A stretch of 64,000 bases of DNA from the NCBI GenBank assembly GCA_009760855.2, contig WPIO01000004.1:328001-392000 (forward strand). Direction: 5' to 3'. This document shows, in pieces, positions 1-10,739 of this stretch. The notes beneath the pieces are model-generated. The model was not told the DNA's origin. It was given only the letters and a program-made list of their open reading frames with translations, and searched no databases. How positions within the stretch are numbered: the stretch's first letter is position 1; each line of letters starts with the position of its first letter. The position numbers and the translations under genes were made by a program. The stretch is from Cristatella mucedo (lineage: Eukaryota; Bryozoa; Phylactolaemata; Cristatellidae).

Positions 1-566
1 TCATTAAATTGTGCGCACACGCAGCAGAACAAACCTTGAGCTGATCGACAATTTGGCGATCAGGAGGTGAGCATTTCCTGACACCTCCATCCTGCAATGC
101 AAAAAATTTGCACGAACACCATCAAGCCAGACACACTGCACTGACTGGTCAGCGGTAGAATGACAGCCAGTGTGTCCAGTGACAGGACGACTGAGCGAGC
201 AAAGGAAAGAAATACGAAGAGCAACCTGTTGGCCGCGACGCCAGGACAGCTCAGAGTTCAACTTTACCGGCAGCCAGTGGTGGTGAGCAGCCTGCAACTA
301 CTTAGCGAAAAGAGACGCAGGCTGCATCTAATAAATTCTTAGCCTGCTTAGTAAGCCAAGCGACAGTGAACGCCGCGCACTATATTTCGCACTAACCTCT
401 CCTTTGTCCTGTTTCCTCTTCTTCTTTTTCTTCTCGCCAGGCACATCCTCAACCACAGTGTTCAGCGCAAAGCACGAGTAGCCCACTGAAACGACGAGCA
501 GAACAAAATGGTGGCGGCTGCCACAAACGAAGCAGGCACGAACGATTGCACCCCGAAAGACTTATA
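1..566. other. No recognisable gene
   Basis: Short open frames exist on both strands but none has a recognisable domain or consistent splice signals. Nothing specific was identified in this stretch. Confidence 0.5.
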
Positions 567-706
567 GGGATTCTGACAGTAGGCCAACAGAAAGCCAGGA
601 AAACTACACAGCTAAATCCTTAGCCGAATGTTTGAGGGATTCCGACAGTAGGCCAACAGGAAGCCAGGAAAACTACACAGCTAAATCGTTAGCCGAATGC
701 TTGACC
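567..706. repeat. Tandem duplication, two copies of a 69-bp unit
   Basis: The phrase GACAGTAGGCCAACAG followed by AAGCCAGGAAAACTACACAG appears twice, offset by 69 bases, with a few substitutions. It is a simple local duplication without coding potential. Confidence 0.8.
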
Positions 707-1106
707 CATGCCCAATTGCTAGAAAGAAAGAAGCATCGCCGAAGTCACGTGCTCATCGGGATTTGAACCGAAGGCCTCCTCAGAGACCAGCGGCAGTTGC
801 CCAGAAACTGACACATTTCGACCAACAGGCGAAAGGAACCGAATCAAGTGAATAGACACAGCAAATGCATAAGACACCGCTGTACAGGGACTTGTAGGTT
901 GCACACCGTGCAACCTACAACGCTGAGAGCACGAGGGGAGCTGAATCCTAAAGCCTCGACTCCAATGTCCCCCCCCCCCGATTCACCCAGGCAGGCAGAC
1001 TGCCAAGGTGGTCATAGCAATCTAGTCGCAACCAAAAATGGCATGGCATCACAGAAGCATCATGCTCTGCACACCAGGGGGCATTGGCATTCAACCTCTC
1101 GTAAAC

Positions 1107-1108
<2 letters not shown>

Positions 1109-1195
<87 letters not shown>

Positions 1196-1199
1196 ATGC

Positions 1200-1249
<50 letters not shown>

Positions 1250-1254
1250 GCATT
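1109..1254. repeat. (TA)n microsatellite with internal palindrome
   Basis: Long alternating TA runs are broken by TATAATGCCATACATA and its reverse complement TATGTATGGCATT, so the 1195-1254 part can fold on itself. The phrase GGCATTCAACCTCT also flanks the tract as a direct repeat at about 1086 and 1249. Open frames here translate to YIYIYI and are meaningless. Confidence 0.9.
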
Positions 1255-1259
1255 CAACC

Positions 1260-2812
1260 TCTTGCAGTGGTGGTGATGGTGGTAGTCTTTCTGCCGTTTG
1301 AACCCACAAATCAGACGTCAGAAGGCAGACAGAGTGCAGAAGAAGGATAACTGCTGAGGCCATAGCAGGACACCTGTGCGCATGTACTTCTTATCATGCA
1401 AACTTGTGAACAAAGTGGTTTTGCTATGTCGGCAGCAGCGCATAGCAGACTTTCAACGTCTTACAATATATTGCATACCATACAGAACAAATGATAGAGC
1501 TGAGCTGAAGCAGGACACTGGAAAGTAGGGGATACTATATCCAAAGCAAAACCCAGCTGGAACAAAGCAGGAGCACGCAGCAGCAGCAGTATCAACTAAT
1601 CGATTGCAACGTCAGTTTGCACTCCACACACAGTCGTGAAATTCTTCAGAGCTATCAGCAAGGCCACACTGAGCAACATAGCATTGCTTCGTCTTCTAAT
1701 AGTCGCTAGTTTGTCATGGGACGAAAGTCATGCACAAGAAACTGCAGCGTCTCCACAAAGGCGCTTGTTGTCTGCATGGAGCGAATCTCTGCACAAGAAG
1801 TTTCCAGTTAATCATATGCTTAAGGGCCTTACGATCGTTGGCTCTTTAATAAAGTTCATATGCAAACGGAAAGAATGCAGGGAGAGCAGGGCAATCACAG
1901 GAACGTAAATAAGTAAGAAACTTAATGCAGTTACCTGAGTAGAGTCAAAGAGCCAACTGACTTCCATCTTGGGAGAGAAAGAAATATCATAACCGATCGT
2001 CGTATCGTATAGGCGTATTTCAGGGGCACTGCCACTTTCATTTTTAAATTCCAGCTGCTTTCCTTAGATTAAGTGAAGGCCAGGTGAACAAATACATAAA
2101 CAAAGCTTAGCAGTAAGTAAATACGGTATAGTTTTCTCCGGTTAAAGATATTTTTTGAGATCACCCCGGGCATTAGATGGATAGGCCTAACGCTGCTAAA
2201 TTTTTATAAAGTTAATCGAAAAGTGCTTCACATGGGTCTTCATTAGATACAAACGAACTCCGTCCACGTTGGTACAACCGCCCCCCCCCAAGAGATACCA
2301 GTGTAGATCTAAGGTTGCTACGGGGTCACACGGGGTCCTATCTGTGCACTAGAAAACGTCCTGCAGAAAGACCCAAGAGTCTATATCTGCTTTAGTAAGC
2401 CTAATATACTTACACCGCATCCCGAGCTCTATGTGATTTCGAGGGAACGTACAACCCTCAGAAGACACGCCTAGATCCATGAACGCCGCCATTTTCTGAT
2501 TTTACTTAGCTCGCTGATGCTCTGCCAAGGTCGCTGAGTCGCCGCCGCAGCCCCGCCGCCAAGCAATCTGCGCGTCGTCCTTTGATCCGGTAGGTGCCGG
2601 TGTCTCATGCAGGTATAACATGAAGAAATGTGGCTGGGTTACTTAGGATTTAGAGGGAAGCCTCAACAGAGCACGACTTAAGTGCCTACCCGCACGCAGT
2701 TCTCGGCAAAAATACATTTATGGGACGACGTATTATATCGCGTTGCTAAAAATATATTGTATTGGGTATCGTAGCAAAATAAATGCATTGTATTGCCAGA
2801 ATTATCAGTGTA
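1260..2812. other. No recognisable gene
   Basis: AT-rich non-coding sequence. A 90-codon open frame at 1636-1908 starts with GTG and has no recognisable domain. Nothing else was identified. Confidence 0.45.
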
Positions 2813-2814
2813 TC

Positions 2815-2892
2815 ACACACACATATGTATATATATTTATATATATGTGTGTGTGTGTGTGTGTGTCTGTGCGCGCGCGCGTGCGTGTGTGA
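2815..2892. repeat. Alternating purine-pyrimidine microsatellite (CA/TA/TG/CG)
   Basis: A run of CACACA, then TATATA, then TGTGTG and CGCGCG forms a hairpin-capable, strictly alternating tract. The CG and TG portions are the kind of sequence that can adopt Z-DNA. Confidence 0.85.
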
Positions 2893-4629
2893 TTTAAGTA
2901 CTTGTGGGGCAGTTTATTTTTAAAGTTTTAAAAGCACTATGCGAGTCCTGATTCTGACCACATTGTGTTGATCTAGGACTGCGTAATCCATGAAGCAAAA
3001 TCGGTGGACATGATTTTATAATTTTTGCTTGAATGGCAATGAAACTATATTGTATTGTTTGTAACTACTCTAAAAATAGCTCAAAGCTTCGCATGCCTAA
3101 GGTCACGCCTTCCCATCAATTCATTAACCAAAAAATTGCTTATCCAGTTTAAGCTGGCATACAATGGCATCCAATTATTCTTATAGCACCCGTGCAGTTA
3201 AGATACAAACCGTTCTTAAGGCTTATAATCTCTAAATACGAATTAAATCTGTTGCAATTCCATTCAAGGTAGAATAAGCATCTCGAATTTCCTTCCGAAT
3301 CAACATTTGAGAGCGATCAAAGGTGGTACCATTATTCTTTAAGTATAGAACCTGTATACTAACGAGTTGCATAAAACAGCGCACGATACAACTCCCAAAA
3401 TAAACTGTATGTGGAATATAAAAATTGCAGAGACTGCCACGCTTTTGAACCCGGTCGCAAGCACGCTCGTTGGCTGAGCCGGTGACCTGAGTCCGGCTCT
3501 CGGCACTTCTGCCGGCAGCTGCGATCGTCAGGTTCGTCAAAAAGCATTCGCTGATGCCGTTCGTCGTCGCTGGGCCCGAACAAGGAACGACGAACAAGGA
3601 CCAGATGAGAACGAGCCTCACACAGGAAGACAGGTCGACAGAGTTCGACCGCGTCAAGTTCGAGGTGAACCTGCATATCGACCGATGACGGCGACCTGCT
3701 TCCCGTGCACCATTAGGGCCAGGACGTGTACTACTTTAAGTAAATGAGCAACGCAGATCGAGAGAAATAGTGGTAAACATGATTTCCAAGGAGTGTATTG
3801 AAAAATGCGTATTACACATGTATTACACATTGCACCGTATTATAAATTACCGGATAAAAAAAAATTGTAAAATACAGAATAATAGTTGCAACAGCATCGA
3901 GCCCTGCACTGTCTAACAGCCTTGCGTTGTAATCGTAGGAATATTGCTGAAGCTTGATGCTACATACTTTAGCCGTTCGGAATTTTGCACAGACCTCATA
4001 AGGTAAGGAATGTACGCAGATATACACATCTGTATGATTTATTCTCACCCTTTTCTTTGGAGGCCCGGACGAATGTCCACGGTCGAAAATTCACCGAGCA
4101 CTACAGTGCAGCTTTTTGAGTTTGCTTGAATTAGTCTTGTAAGCTTGCACTGAGACAGCTCTCATGTTAGCCGCGATGGGAGCCCTTGCCTTAGTGAGTT
4201 CGACTAGGGCACCTAGAACAGACCCAGCCGCGTAAAGCGCTTTCGCCGGCGCGTCACCACTACTAAAAGGCCCACAACAAACTGTCGCTTTCAGCGCCCG
4301 GTTGTGGCCGCTTGTGTTGTAACCGCACTGCAGCACTGCATCGCCCAGTCCACCGGCACAGAGCCCGGGGACGAGCTATCGTCACGCGTCTACAAGCTTA
4401 TCTTTAGGTGCGATGTATACATAGAAAAAGATGGAAACGATACCAACTCTAAACGAGGTCTCATCTGCAGTAACATCAGTTTTGCTGAACGAGCTCTTTC
4501 ACCATTGAGTCAGTGATTGCATCAAAGTTAAAGTGAGACTCATGCAGTAAGCTAACAATTTATGGGGCCAGAAGCCTTACTCAGGAAGTTCAAGTTCGGC
4601 CAAGTATTTAGTAAGGGACGCCCGACTCC
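2893..4629. other. No recognisable gene
   Basis: The minus-strand frames at 3232-3676 start at TTG and resemble no family I know. A GC-richer island at about 3420-3680 shares a short phrase (AGCACGCTCGTTGG, then GAGTCCGGC) with 10,127-10,165, suggesting a diverged interspersed repeat. No gene can be supported. Confidence 0.4.
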
Positions 4630-4765
4630 ATGTGTAATGCAAGAAACTGTCAGTGTTGGTCATCGGTTGGCTCTCCGCTGTGTGAACCGAACAACAAACT
4701 CAAAAATATTCTCGAAATTTAGGGGTGCTGTCCCCGACAGCTGGCTAAATTTTGGGAAGCTTCGT
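4630..4765 (+). repeat. Diverged repeat shared with 9,680-9,790, possibly an LTR end
   Basis: The phrase AACTGTCAGTGTTGG, CATCGG, TGGCTCTC, GCTGTG matches 9,686-9,730 with about 85 percent identity over 40 bases, followed by weaker similarity ending in GGGGT-CT-GTC. The AATAAACTGT start of the second copy and the GGGGTTCTTGTC end resemble the R-U5/primer-binding edge of some LTR elements. No gag or pol is visible nearby, so the LTR reading is only a guess. Confidence 0.3.
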
Positions 4766-4797
4766 TAAGAAAACTCCTTTCACGGTAGGCAATAAAG

Positions 4798-5030
4798 CCC
4801 GATCCCCATGTAAGATTAGGAACTGTGGTTTACGGTGGCTTGCAAAAATTTAACTAGCGCCCCGGTTCTGTCTCGACTAGGTTATTGCAGCTCCATTTTG
4901 TCTGGGCTATTGAATAACCGCTTGGGCCGCTTTGTTTGGTAATGATTATGGCCGCAAGGTTAGTTAGTGTATCCCAGAAGTTTGACTACGTATCTCCTTT
5001 GCTGAACAAGCTCAGATTTGGCAAAAGGCA
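4798..5030 (+). mobile_element. CR1-B non-LTR retroelement relic (RT C-terminal region)
   Basis: Aligns with the better preserved CR1-B copy at 49,170-49,380: the phrases GTGGCTTGCAAAAATTTAACTAGC, GTTCTGTCTCG and TATCTCCTTTGCTGAA correspond in order to that copy. The translation recalls the family's L-x-R-L-x-Y-C-x-S motif but carries several stops. It is an old, short fragment. Confidence 0.6.
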
Positions 5031-5129
5031 AATATTTAAATGATGTCCATATTTTATTAAAGCCACTTTTTTTCCATCTCAAATAATGCTGAAGCTACCC
5101 GGGCACCCACAAAGTTGCCAAGCAGGACG

Positions 5130-6010
5130 TGAAATCCCGACCTCCCCGGTAGGTTTCTCATTTCGAGGCCGCCATTGATTCCAGTTAGCTGTTTTATCTC
5201 CTCCATAGTTTTTCACCGAGCTTTCACCCAGGTAAGCTGACGGACATCTAGGATATTTTATGAATCGTCAGCCGATGCACGAACTACTCTGAGCCGTGAT
5301 AGCACGCTAAGGACGACGGTTGCTTCTAAGGACCTCAGTCCCGAGGTGGCGGGTTCGATTTCCGAGGTGGGCGATCCTAGATTACCGCTGCAAGCGGCGG
5401 TGATAGCCGTAAAGAATCTTCTGTCGCTATATAAAAGAGGCTTAATCAGCTAATATTTATTATTTATTGTTTATTATTTCGTACCCGACCGTCATTAGAA
5501 AGACGCAAGTATTCATTTTTAGTGCTGGTACTGGGTGTTGGGTGACACCGAACGCGCTGGCCCGGAATTAATGGAGGTGCCGGTTGATTTCGGGTCGGAC
5601 GGGTGGTGCATGATGGAAGACCTGTATTAATTTCAGATAGATTTGGGAGTACGTTGACAGAAACGTGAATTAATACGCGCCTTCATTTATTTGGTCAGGA
5701 ACTCACGAAACCAGCACTTCCGGCTTTCAATCGAATCAACTGAGCCAACGGATCAAGCATCTCAAGATTCCGATAGCCATGTGCTGCTCTCACTCCGAGA
5801 TCCAGATGATGGGTTTGAATGTTTCTCGTTGTCCACTGAAATCTGGAGACATGGCCGCTTGGGCTTGTCTGCAGCCACGTTCCAAGTGAATTTGGCTGCC
5901 AAATCATCAAACCGGAACTCGACACTTTTCCTCAAAGCATTGCAAATTAGCACACTCCGTACTTTCACATATAACACACCTCGCATGCAATTCTTTTCAC
6001 AACTTCTGTA
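5130..6010 (+). repeat. Interspersed repeat D, copy 1
   Basis: The same ordered landmarks occur at 13,650-14,310: GTAGGTTTC, CAGGTAAGCTGACGGAC, GTGGTGCATGATGGAAGA, CAGCACTTCCGGCTTTCAA and GATGGGTTTGA, then ACACACCTCGCAT. This copy carries an extra SINE at 5,291-5,480 that the other lacks. The stretch near 5,785 has tRNA-like phrasing (GTGCTGCTCTC, then GGGTTTGAAT), so the repeat may itself include an old SINE. No protein is recognised. Confidence 0.6.
5291..5480 (+). mobile_element. tRNA-derived SINE, copy 1
   Basis: Starts GAGCCGTGATAGCACGCTAAGG (A-box-like) and has a good B box, GGGTTCGATTTCC, followed by GGGCGATCCTAGATTACCGC and a T-rich TTATT tail. Three further copies share this layout (23,010-23,187 minus; 37,823-37,993; 53,230-53,455). 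It interrupts repeat D, whose second copy lacks it, so this is an insertion after the two D copies separated. Confidence 0.75.
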
Positions 6011-6426
6011 AACGGTGTACCGACCAAGACGCTGTCCTCATACCTTGGTATGAGGGCCGGCTTGACTCAGCTGGGTGAGATCAAGCTGGACGTATCGGAT
6101 ATCGGCAGCGCCGGCTAATGAAAATTACTTGAATGTAAACTCAGACGAAGCTGAGCAACCTATCGGTTGCTCTCGCTACCGATAAAAACCAACGCTCAAG
6201 ATGGAAACGACGCGAGTGGCGCACGGCACTGATGTGCAGCCGACGACAGATGGGAATCCCAGCAGACCCCTTTCGCCGCTGGCCTGGCGTCCATTGGGTA
6301 GCGACGCTTGAGGAAATAATTCAGGCTTGTTCTAGTCACGCGGAAGGGTGCAAGATAGCCTTGGCCCAAACTATTCCTATGGGCATGCGTCGTAGAATAG
6401 CCAGGGTCTTGAGAGGGAGTAATGTA
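6011..6426. other. No recognisable gene
   Basis: Contains a short perfect hairpin (CCTCATACC-TT-GGTATGAGG near 6,035). Otherwise nothing was identified. Confidence 0.4.
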
Positions 6427-7534
6427 ATAATAATAATAATAATGCACTCGATAAAGCGGCCTCAGAGAACTTAATCTCTTTCTTGGCACTTCACATTTGC
6501 TCCAAAGGGAAATGCAATTGACTGGTAAGTAAAATCATGCTTGAAAAACAAACAAAATGAATATTATGGTTAGGGGTGACATGCACAGCGTCAGCATGCA
6601 AATGTAGTTAGTAGACAGCATGCACAGTGTGAGCACGAATTAGCACGTGAAAGACGAATCACAGGGACCCACTAAATGCTGTCCTAAATAGGTGTGTTTT
6701 TAAGTTCCTTTTAAATATGGTCAGGTCAAGGGATGTTCTGACACAGGTCGGGAGGTAGTTCCAGGCTTTGGGAGCATACGAACTAAATGCACGGTCTCCA
6801 AAGGATTTAAGGTTTGTACGGGGTATTTCTAGACTGTTGGATTCCGAAAAGCGGGTGGTACGATGCTTGGCCTGATGGGGGAGTATATCGGAGAGATAGG
6901 CTGGAGCCATAGAATGAAGAGACCTAAAAGTGAGCGATAAAACCTTGAAGTAAATCCATTGCTTGACTGGTAGCCAGTGCAGGTCGGCAAGAAGTGGAGT
7001 AATGTGGCAACTGCGACGCTCACGACAGACAAGCCTAGCTGCAGAGTTTTGCACCAGCTGCAATCGCCTGATCGCACATGCAGGTAGGCCAGTAAGCAGT
7101 GAGTTGCAGAAGTCGAGACGGGAAGTCACGAATGCATGGACTAACGTGGACGTGGTGTCCTTATCTAAACAAGCCCAAATTTTAGCAATGTTATGAAGCT
7201 GAAAATAGATGGATTTGACTGTGGAGCTGATATGGTCGTCTAACGAGAGGTTGCTTTGGAATATGACACATAGATTTCGAGCTGATTCGACAGGAGATAT
7301 GCTGGCCGAGCCAATTTCGAGAGTCAGCCTTTCCAATTTCAGAATCACACTGGGTTAGCCCATAACTAGTAAGTTAGTTTTATCATCGCTTAGTTTTAGA
7401 AAATTCGCTGCCATCCATGTGCAGATGTCGTCAATACATGCAGCAAGTGAGCTGAGAGAATTTGAAGTTCTCGAAGGCTGGGAGGGATCAAAGCAAAGGT
7501 ACAACTGAGTGTCATTCGCATAGAAGTGAAAGAC
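6427..7534 (-). mobile_element. CR1-A non-LTR retroelement, 3' half, inverted member of a head-to-head pair
   Basis: Reading on the minus strand, the copy starts at the reverse transcriptase catalytic region (F-Y-A-N-D-D-T-Q-type motif degraded to YAND), has a stop near 7,355, and then a 229-codon frame at 7,348-6,659 covering the conserved C-terminal domain (phrases NSAARLVCRERRSCHITPL, LHWLPVKQ, PKAWNYLPTCVR). It ends with the family's hairpin (AAGCGGCC form) and a (TTA)n run at 6,427-6,441. It is 5'-truncated, and its 5' end abuts another copy in opposite orientation at about 7,535. Confidence 0.85.
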
Positions 7535-7540
7535 TCCACA

Positions 7541-8786
7541 GTATTGACGTGAATGGAAAAAGATCATCTGAGGTACCTTTGAAATATGGGGTACCTCAGG
7601 GCTCCGCTTGGTCTGGTTCTTTTCACGGTTTATACTCTCCCTCTTGCTGATGTGATTGCCAAGCACAATGTAGGCTTTCACTTCTATGCGGATGACACTC
7701 ACTTGTACCTTTGCTTTGATCCCTCCCAGCCTTCGAGCACATAAAATTCTCTCAACTCACTTGCTGCATGCATTGATGACATCTGCGCATGGATGGCAGC
7801 GAATTTTCCAATACTAAACGATGATAAAACTAACTTACTAGTTATGGGCTAACCCAGTGTGATTCAGAGATTGGAAAGGCTGATTCTCAAAATTGGCTCT
7901 GCCAGCATAGCTCCAGTTGAATCAGCTCGAAATCTAGGTGTCATATTCCAAAGCGACCTCTCGTTAGACGACCATATCAGCTCCACAGTCAAATCTGCCT
8001 ATTTTCAGCTTCACAACATTTCTAAAGTTTGGGCTTGTTTAGATAAGGATACCACGTCCAAGTTGGTCCATGCATTCGTGACTTCCCGTCTCGACTTCTG
8101 CAACTCACTGCTTACTGGCCTACCTGCATGTGCGATCAGGCGATTGCAGCTGGTGCACAACTCTGCAGCTAGGCTTGTCTGTCGTGAGCGTTGCAGTTGC
8201 CACATTACTCCACTTCTTGCCGACCTGCACTGGCTACCAGTCAAGCAACGGATTGACTTCGAAGTTTTGTCGCTCACTTTTAGGTCTCTTCATTCTATGG
8301 CTCCAGCCTATCTCTCCGATATACTCCCCCATCAGGCCAAGCATAGTACCACCCGCTTTTCGGAATCCAGCAGTCTACAAATACCTCATACTAACCTCAA
8401 ATCCCTTGGAGACCGTGCATTTAGTTCGTATGCTCCCAAAGCCTGGAACTACCTCCCGACCTGCGTCAGAACATCCCCTGACCTGACCACATTTAAAAGG
8501 AACCTAAAAACACACCTATTTAGGACAGCATTTAGTGGGTCCCTGTGATTCGTCCTTCATGTGCTTATGCGTGCTGACACTGTGCATGCTGCCACTAACC
8601 ATATTTGCATGCTGACGTTGTGCATGTCACCCCTAACCATAATATTAATTTTGTTTGTTTTTCAAGCATGATTTTACTTACCATTCAATTGCATTTCACT
8701 TTGCAGCAAATGTAAAGTGCCTAGAAAGAGATTAAGTTCTCTGAGGGTGCTTTATGAAGTGCAATATTATTATTATTATTATTAAT
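7541..8786 (+). mobile_element. CR1-A non-LTR retroelement, 3' half, plus-strand member of the pair
   Basis: Starts within the RT at the phrase encoding D-V-N-G-K-R-S-S, then GVPQGS (motif B), then FYADDTHLY (motif C) with one nonsense codon just after. A 229-codon frame at 7,859-8,548 holds the C-terminal domain and is very close to the one on the other strand at 6,659-7,348. The 3' UTR keeps the stem GCGCC/CTAGAAAGAG and ends in (ATT)n. No full-length ORF survives. Confidence 0.85.
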
Positions 8787-9400
8787 AACACTGTTTCTAT
8801 AGAAGCTAGACTTGGCCTTTGCTAGGATCGATTTGTATGACCTACAGTAGTCTTCATATGCCTGTTGATGGACAGTTAGTCCGGATCTTTTGTATGTTTT
8901 TTCAAGCTTTCGTTTAGTAGACCTGGCTGGTTAAATGTCTGTGGTAAACTACATGCCGTCTGGGCGGGGTGGGGCACAGTGCGCTTTGTCAGAGGTACAA
9001 ACTCGTCGAGCGTGTCAGCTAGTGTCTTGTTGTAGCTATCTACCAATGAAGTCAGATCGGAGGGAGGACTGAGCAACAGAGGTGAAGCAGATATTCTCGC
9101 ACGGACAGCATCGATGTCAAGGGTCTTGAGGTTTCGCGATTCACAGGTTATTTTAGAGGAGGATTTGGGCACACACTGTAGATTGATTGAGATCTGCATG
9201 TGGTCAGATAAGCAGGATTTGGTAATAATTGGTGATGACAAAGTGCAGTGGTATGAGAAAATCTGGTCGAGTGTGTGACTCTTGATGTGGGTAGGGCCAT
9301 GCACATGAGCCACAAGAGGCAATGAGTCAGTCAACGGCTCTGCTATATGTAGTTTGTATGTATGTATTGTATGCAGGCTCCTGATAAGCCACTGGTGTGC
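8787..9400 (-). mobile_element. CR1-A fragment: endonuclease end and EN-RT linker
   Basis: Minus-strand translation shows SHTLDQIFS (the G-H-x-L-D endonuclease signature) followed by LSDHMQISI (the S-D-H-x-x-I motif of APE-type endonucleases), then the linker NLKTLDIDAVRARISASPL and LADTLDEFVP. The same linker occurs at 46,600-46,900, 50,300-50,430 and 57,500-57,680. The RT that should follow is missing, and the upstream part of the endonuclease is replaced by the minisatellite at 9,440-9,610. Confidence 0.75.
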
Positions 9401-9439
9401 TGTTAGAAGCACCACCGAGAGGGGCCGGTGCACAGCTGT

Positions 9440-9610
9440 GGTCGGCCTGTGATGTGGTATGGACACAGGCTGGTAACCAGCTGGTAACCAGATGGTGGAT
9501 TCACCATCAGGGTCAGCCAGTGCACTGCTGTGGTCTACCTTCGATGTGGCATGAACTAGCTCTTGGCCAGATGGTGGATTCACCATCAGGGTCGGCCGGT
9601 GCATAGTTGT
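9440..9610. repeat. Minisatellite, about two copies of an ~85-bp unit
   Basis: The phrase CAGATGGTGGATTCACCATC followed by AGGGTC-GCC-GTGCA recurs at about 9,490 and 9,573 with intervening TGTGGTC-ACC-TCGATGTGG. It has no recognisable coding function. Confidence 0.7.
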
Positions 9611-10254
9611 GGTCGATGAATCATCGGAGTCGACATCAGGGGAGTGGGGAGTCGTGCGAACTCGAGGGCTCCGTGTATTGGGAATAAACTGTCGGTGTCG
9701 GGCATCGGCTGGCTCTCTGCTGTGCGACTAAACTACACTACAATTGAGACCAAAATAGTTTCGGTTATCCGGGGTTCTTGTCGGGACTCGGGCAGGCTAT
9801 GGCAGCGCGACGAAGGATGAAGCCCTCACACTCGAGTTGTGGCAGTGACGATGATGACTGTATTGTATCATATGCAGGCAACGCAAGCGAGCGAGCGCAT
9901 ACGTGCGGATGTAGCCGGAGTAGCCGTTGCGTATGCAGCGCCTGTAGAGCAGAGAGTAAGAGAAAAAGGAGAGACAGAAAAAGATGGCGTGCCTACAGGC
10001 CGACGAACGGAAAGAAAGTTACACTGAAGAACCAGTGGGTCGCGCGACCGCAGGTGACCTGTTGCTAATAAATCCAGCTTAGTTAGCTGGTACCGCCCGT
10101 CTGCGGCGCCTAACGAGCAGGTACACAGCACGCTCGTTGGTCGGGCGGAGTGCAGTGAGTCCGGCGGGGCGGTACAACGTTTTGGGCGTGGCCGCGCCCA
10201 CATTCGCGCCCGGGTAACAGCCGCCAGTGGCGAACAGGTGCCCCGGTGCGGCCA
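9611..10254. other. No recognisable gene; contains LTR-like repeat relic
   Basis: 9,680-9,790 matches 4,630-4,765 (see that entry). A GC-rich stretch at 10,080-10,254 follows an AATAAA at about 10,069. Small open frames have no recognisable domains. Confidence 0.4.
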
Positions 10255-10265
10255 CCGAATCCTGT
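10255..10265. repeat. Candidate target-site duplication, left copy (CCGAATCCTGT)
   Basis: An 11-base word immediately outside the left inverted end is repeated exactly at 13,534-13,544, immediately outside the right inverted end, in the same orientation. Confidence 0.7.
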
Positions 10266-10446
10266 GAGTTCGACAAATTACCGTAATCCACTCTAATTCG
10301 GCTAGCAACGACCGCGTTGCCGAGCTCATGTTTTTCGCTGATACTGTAGTACACGTTCAAATTTATCTGTCCACCAAATTTCATGTCGCTGCGGGCACGC
10401 GAACTTCTGCAGATGAGCTTTGACGCCTAACGCCTGTACCGCAATC
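10266..10446 (+). repeat. Left terminal inverted repeat
   Basis: Pairs with 13,337-13,533 in reverse orientation. Shared landmarks in order: AATTACCG-AATCCAC, TCTAATT-GGCTAGCAACGACC, TTTTTCGCTGA, ACACGTTC-AATTTATCTGT, GAGCTTTGACGCC, ACGCCTGTAC-GCAATC. Identity is about 80 percent by eye; the right copy has a ~10 bp extra duplication (CCGGAATCCA). Confidence 0.8.
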
Positions 10447-10739
10447 CGAGTGTAAACCTAAAGTTCGCAGCCCCGGAAACTTCCTCCGCAACCCTCAGGT
10501 AGAGGACGATAAATAAATGACTATCATTTCCACCTTAACGTCACTAGCGCCGTGCGAGCCTGAAGCTTTACCAATTAATGTTGCTTCTCGACTTACCGTA
10601 GATGTTTTAGCACTACCCAGTACTCTAATGCTGACCACACCTGGCCGCGAAGAGCCGTTGACATGTTTTTTCTGCTAACCACAAGGCCTCCCTCACCTGG
10701 TGTGATCGCTTGACCCATACCCTGGTCTCGCGACTCGAG

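Noticed and set aside
719-850. tRNA-like B box (GGTTCAAATCC on the minus strand)
   Set aside because: No A box at tRNA spacing and no cloverleaf could be drawn; it could be an eroded SINE but evidence is too thin.
848-1363. Several open frames of 65-142 codons on both strands
   Set aside because: They are translations of the (TA)n microsatellite (YIYIYI) and have no coding meaning.
1636-1908. 90-codon frame with a hydrophobic start resembling a signal peptide
   Set aside because: It opens at GTG, not ATG, has no family resemblance and no splice context; chance is the simplest explanation.
3232-3676. Two overlapping minus-strand frames, one with a signal-peptide-like start
   Set aside because: Starts are TTG; the sequence is partly a GC-rich repeat fragment related to 10.1 kb. 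No domain was recognised.
5291-5400. Possible genuine tRNA gene
   Set aside because: A and B boxes are present but the sequence does not fold as a full cloverleaf and recurs with a longer body elsewhere, so SINE is the better reading.
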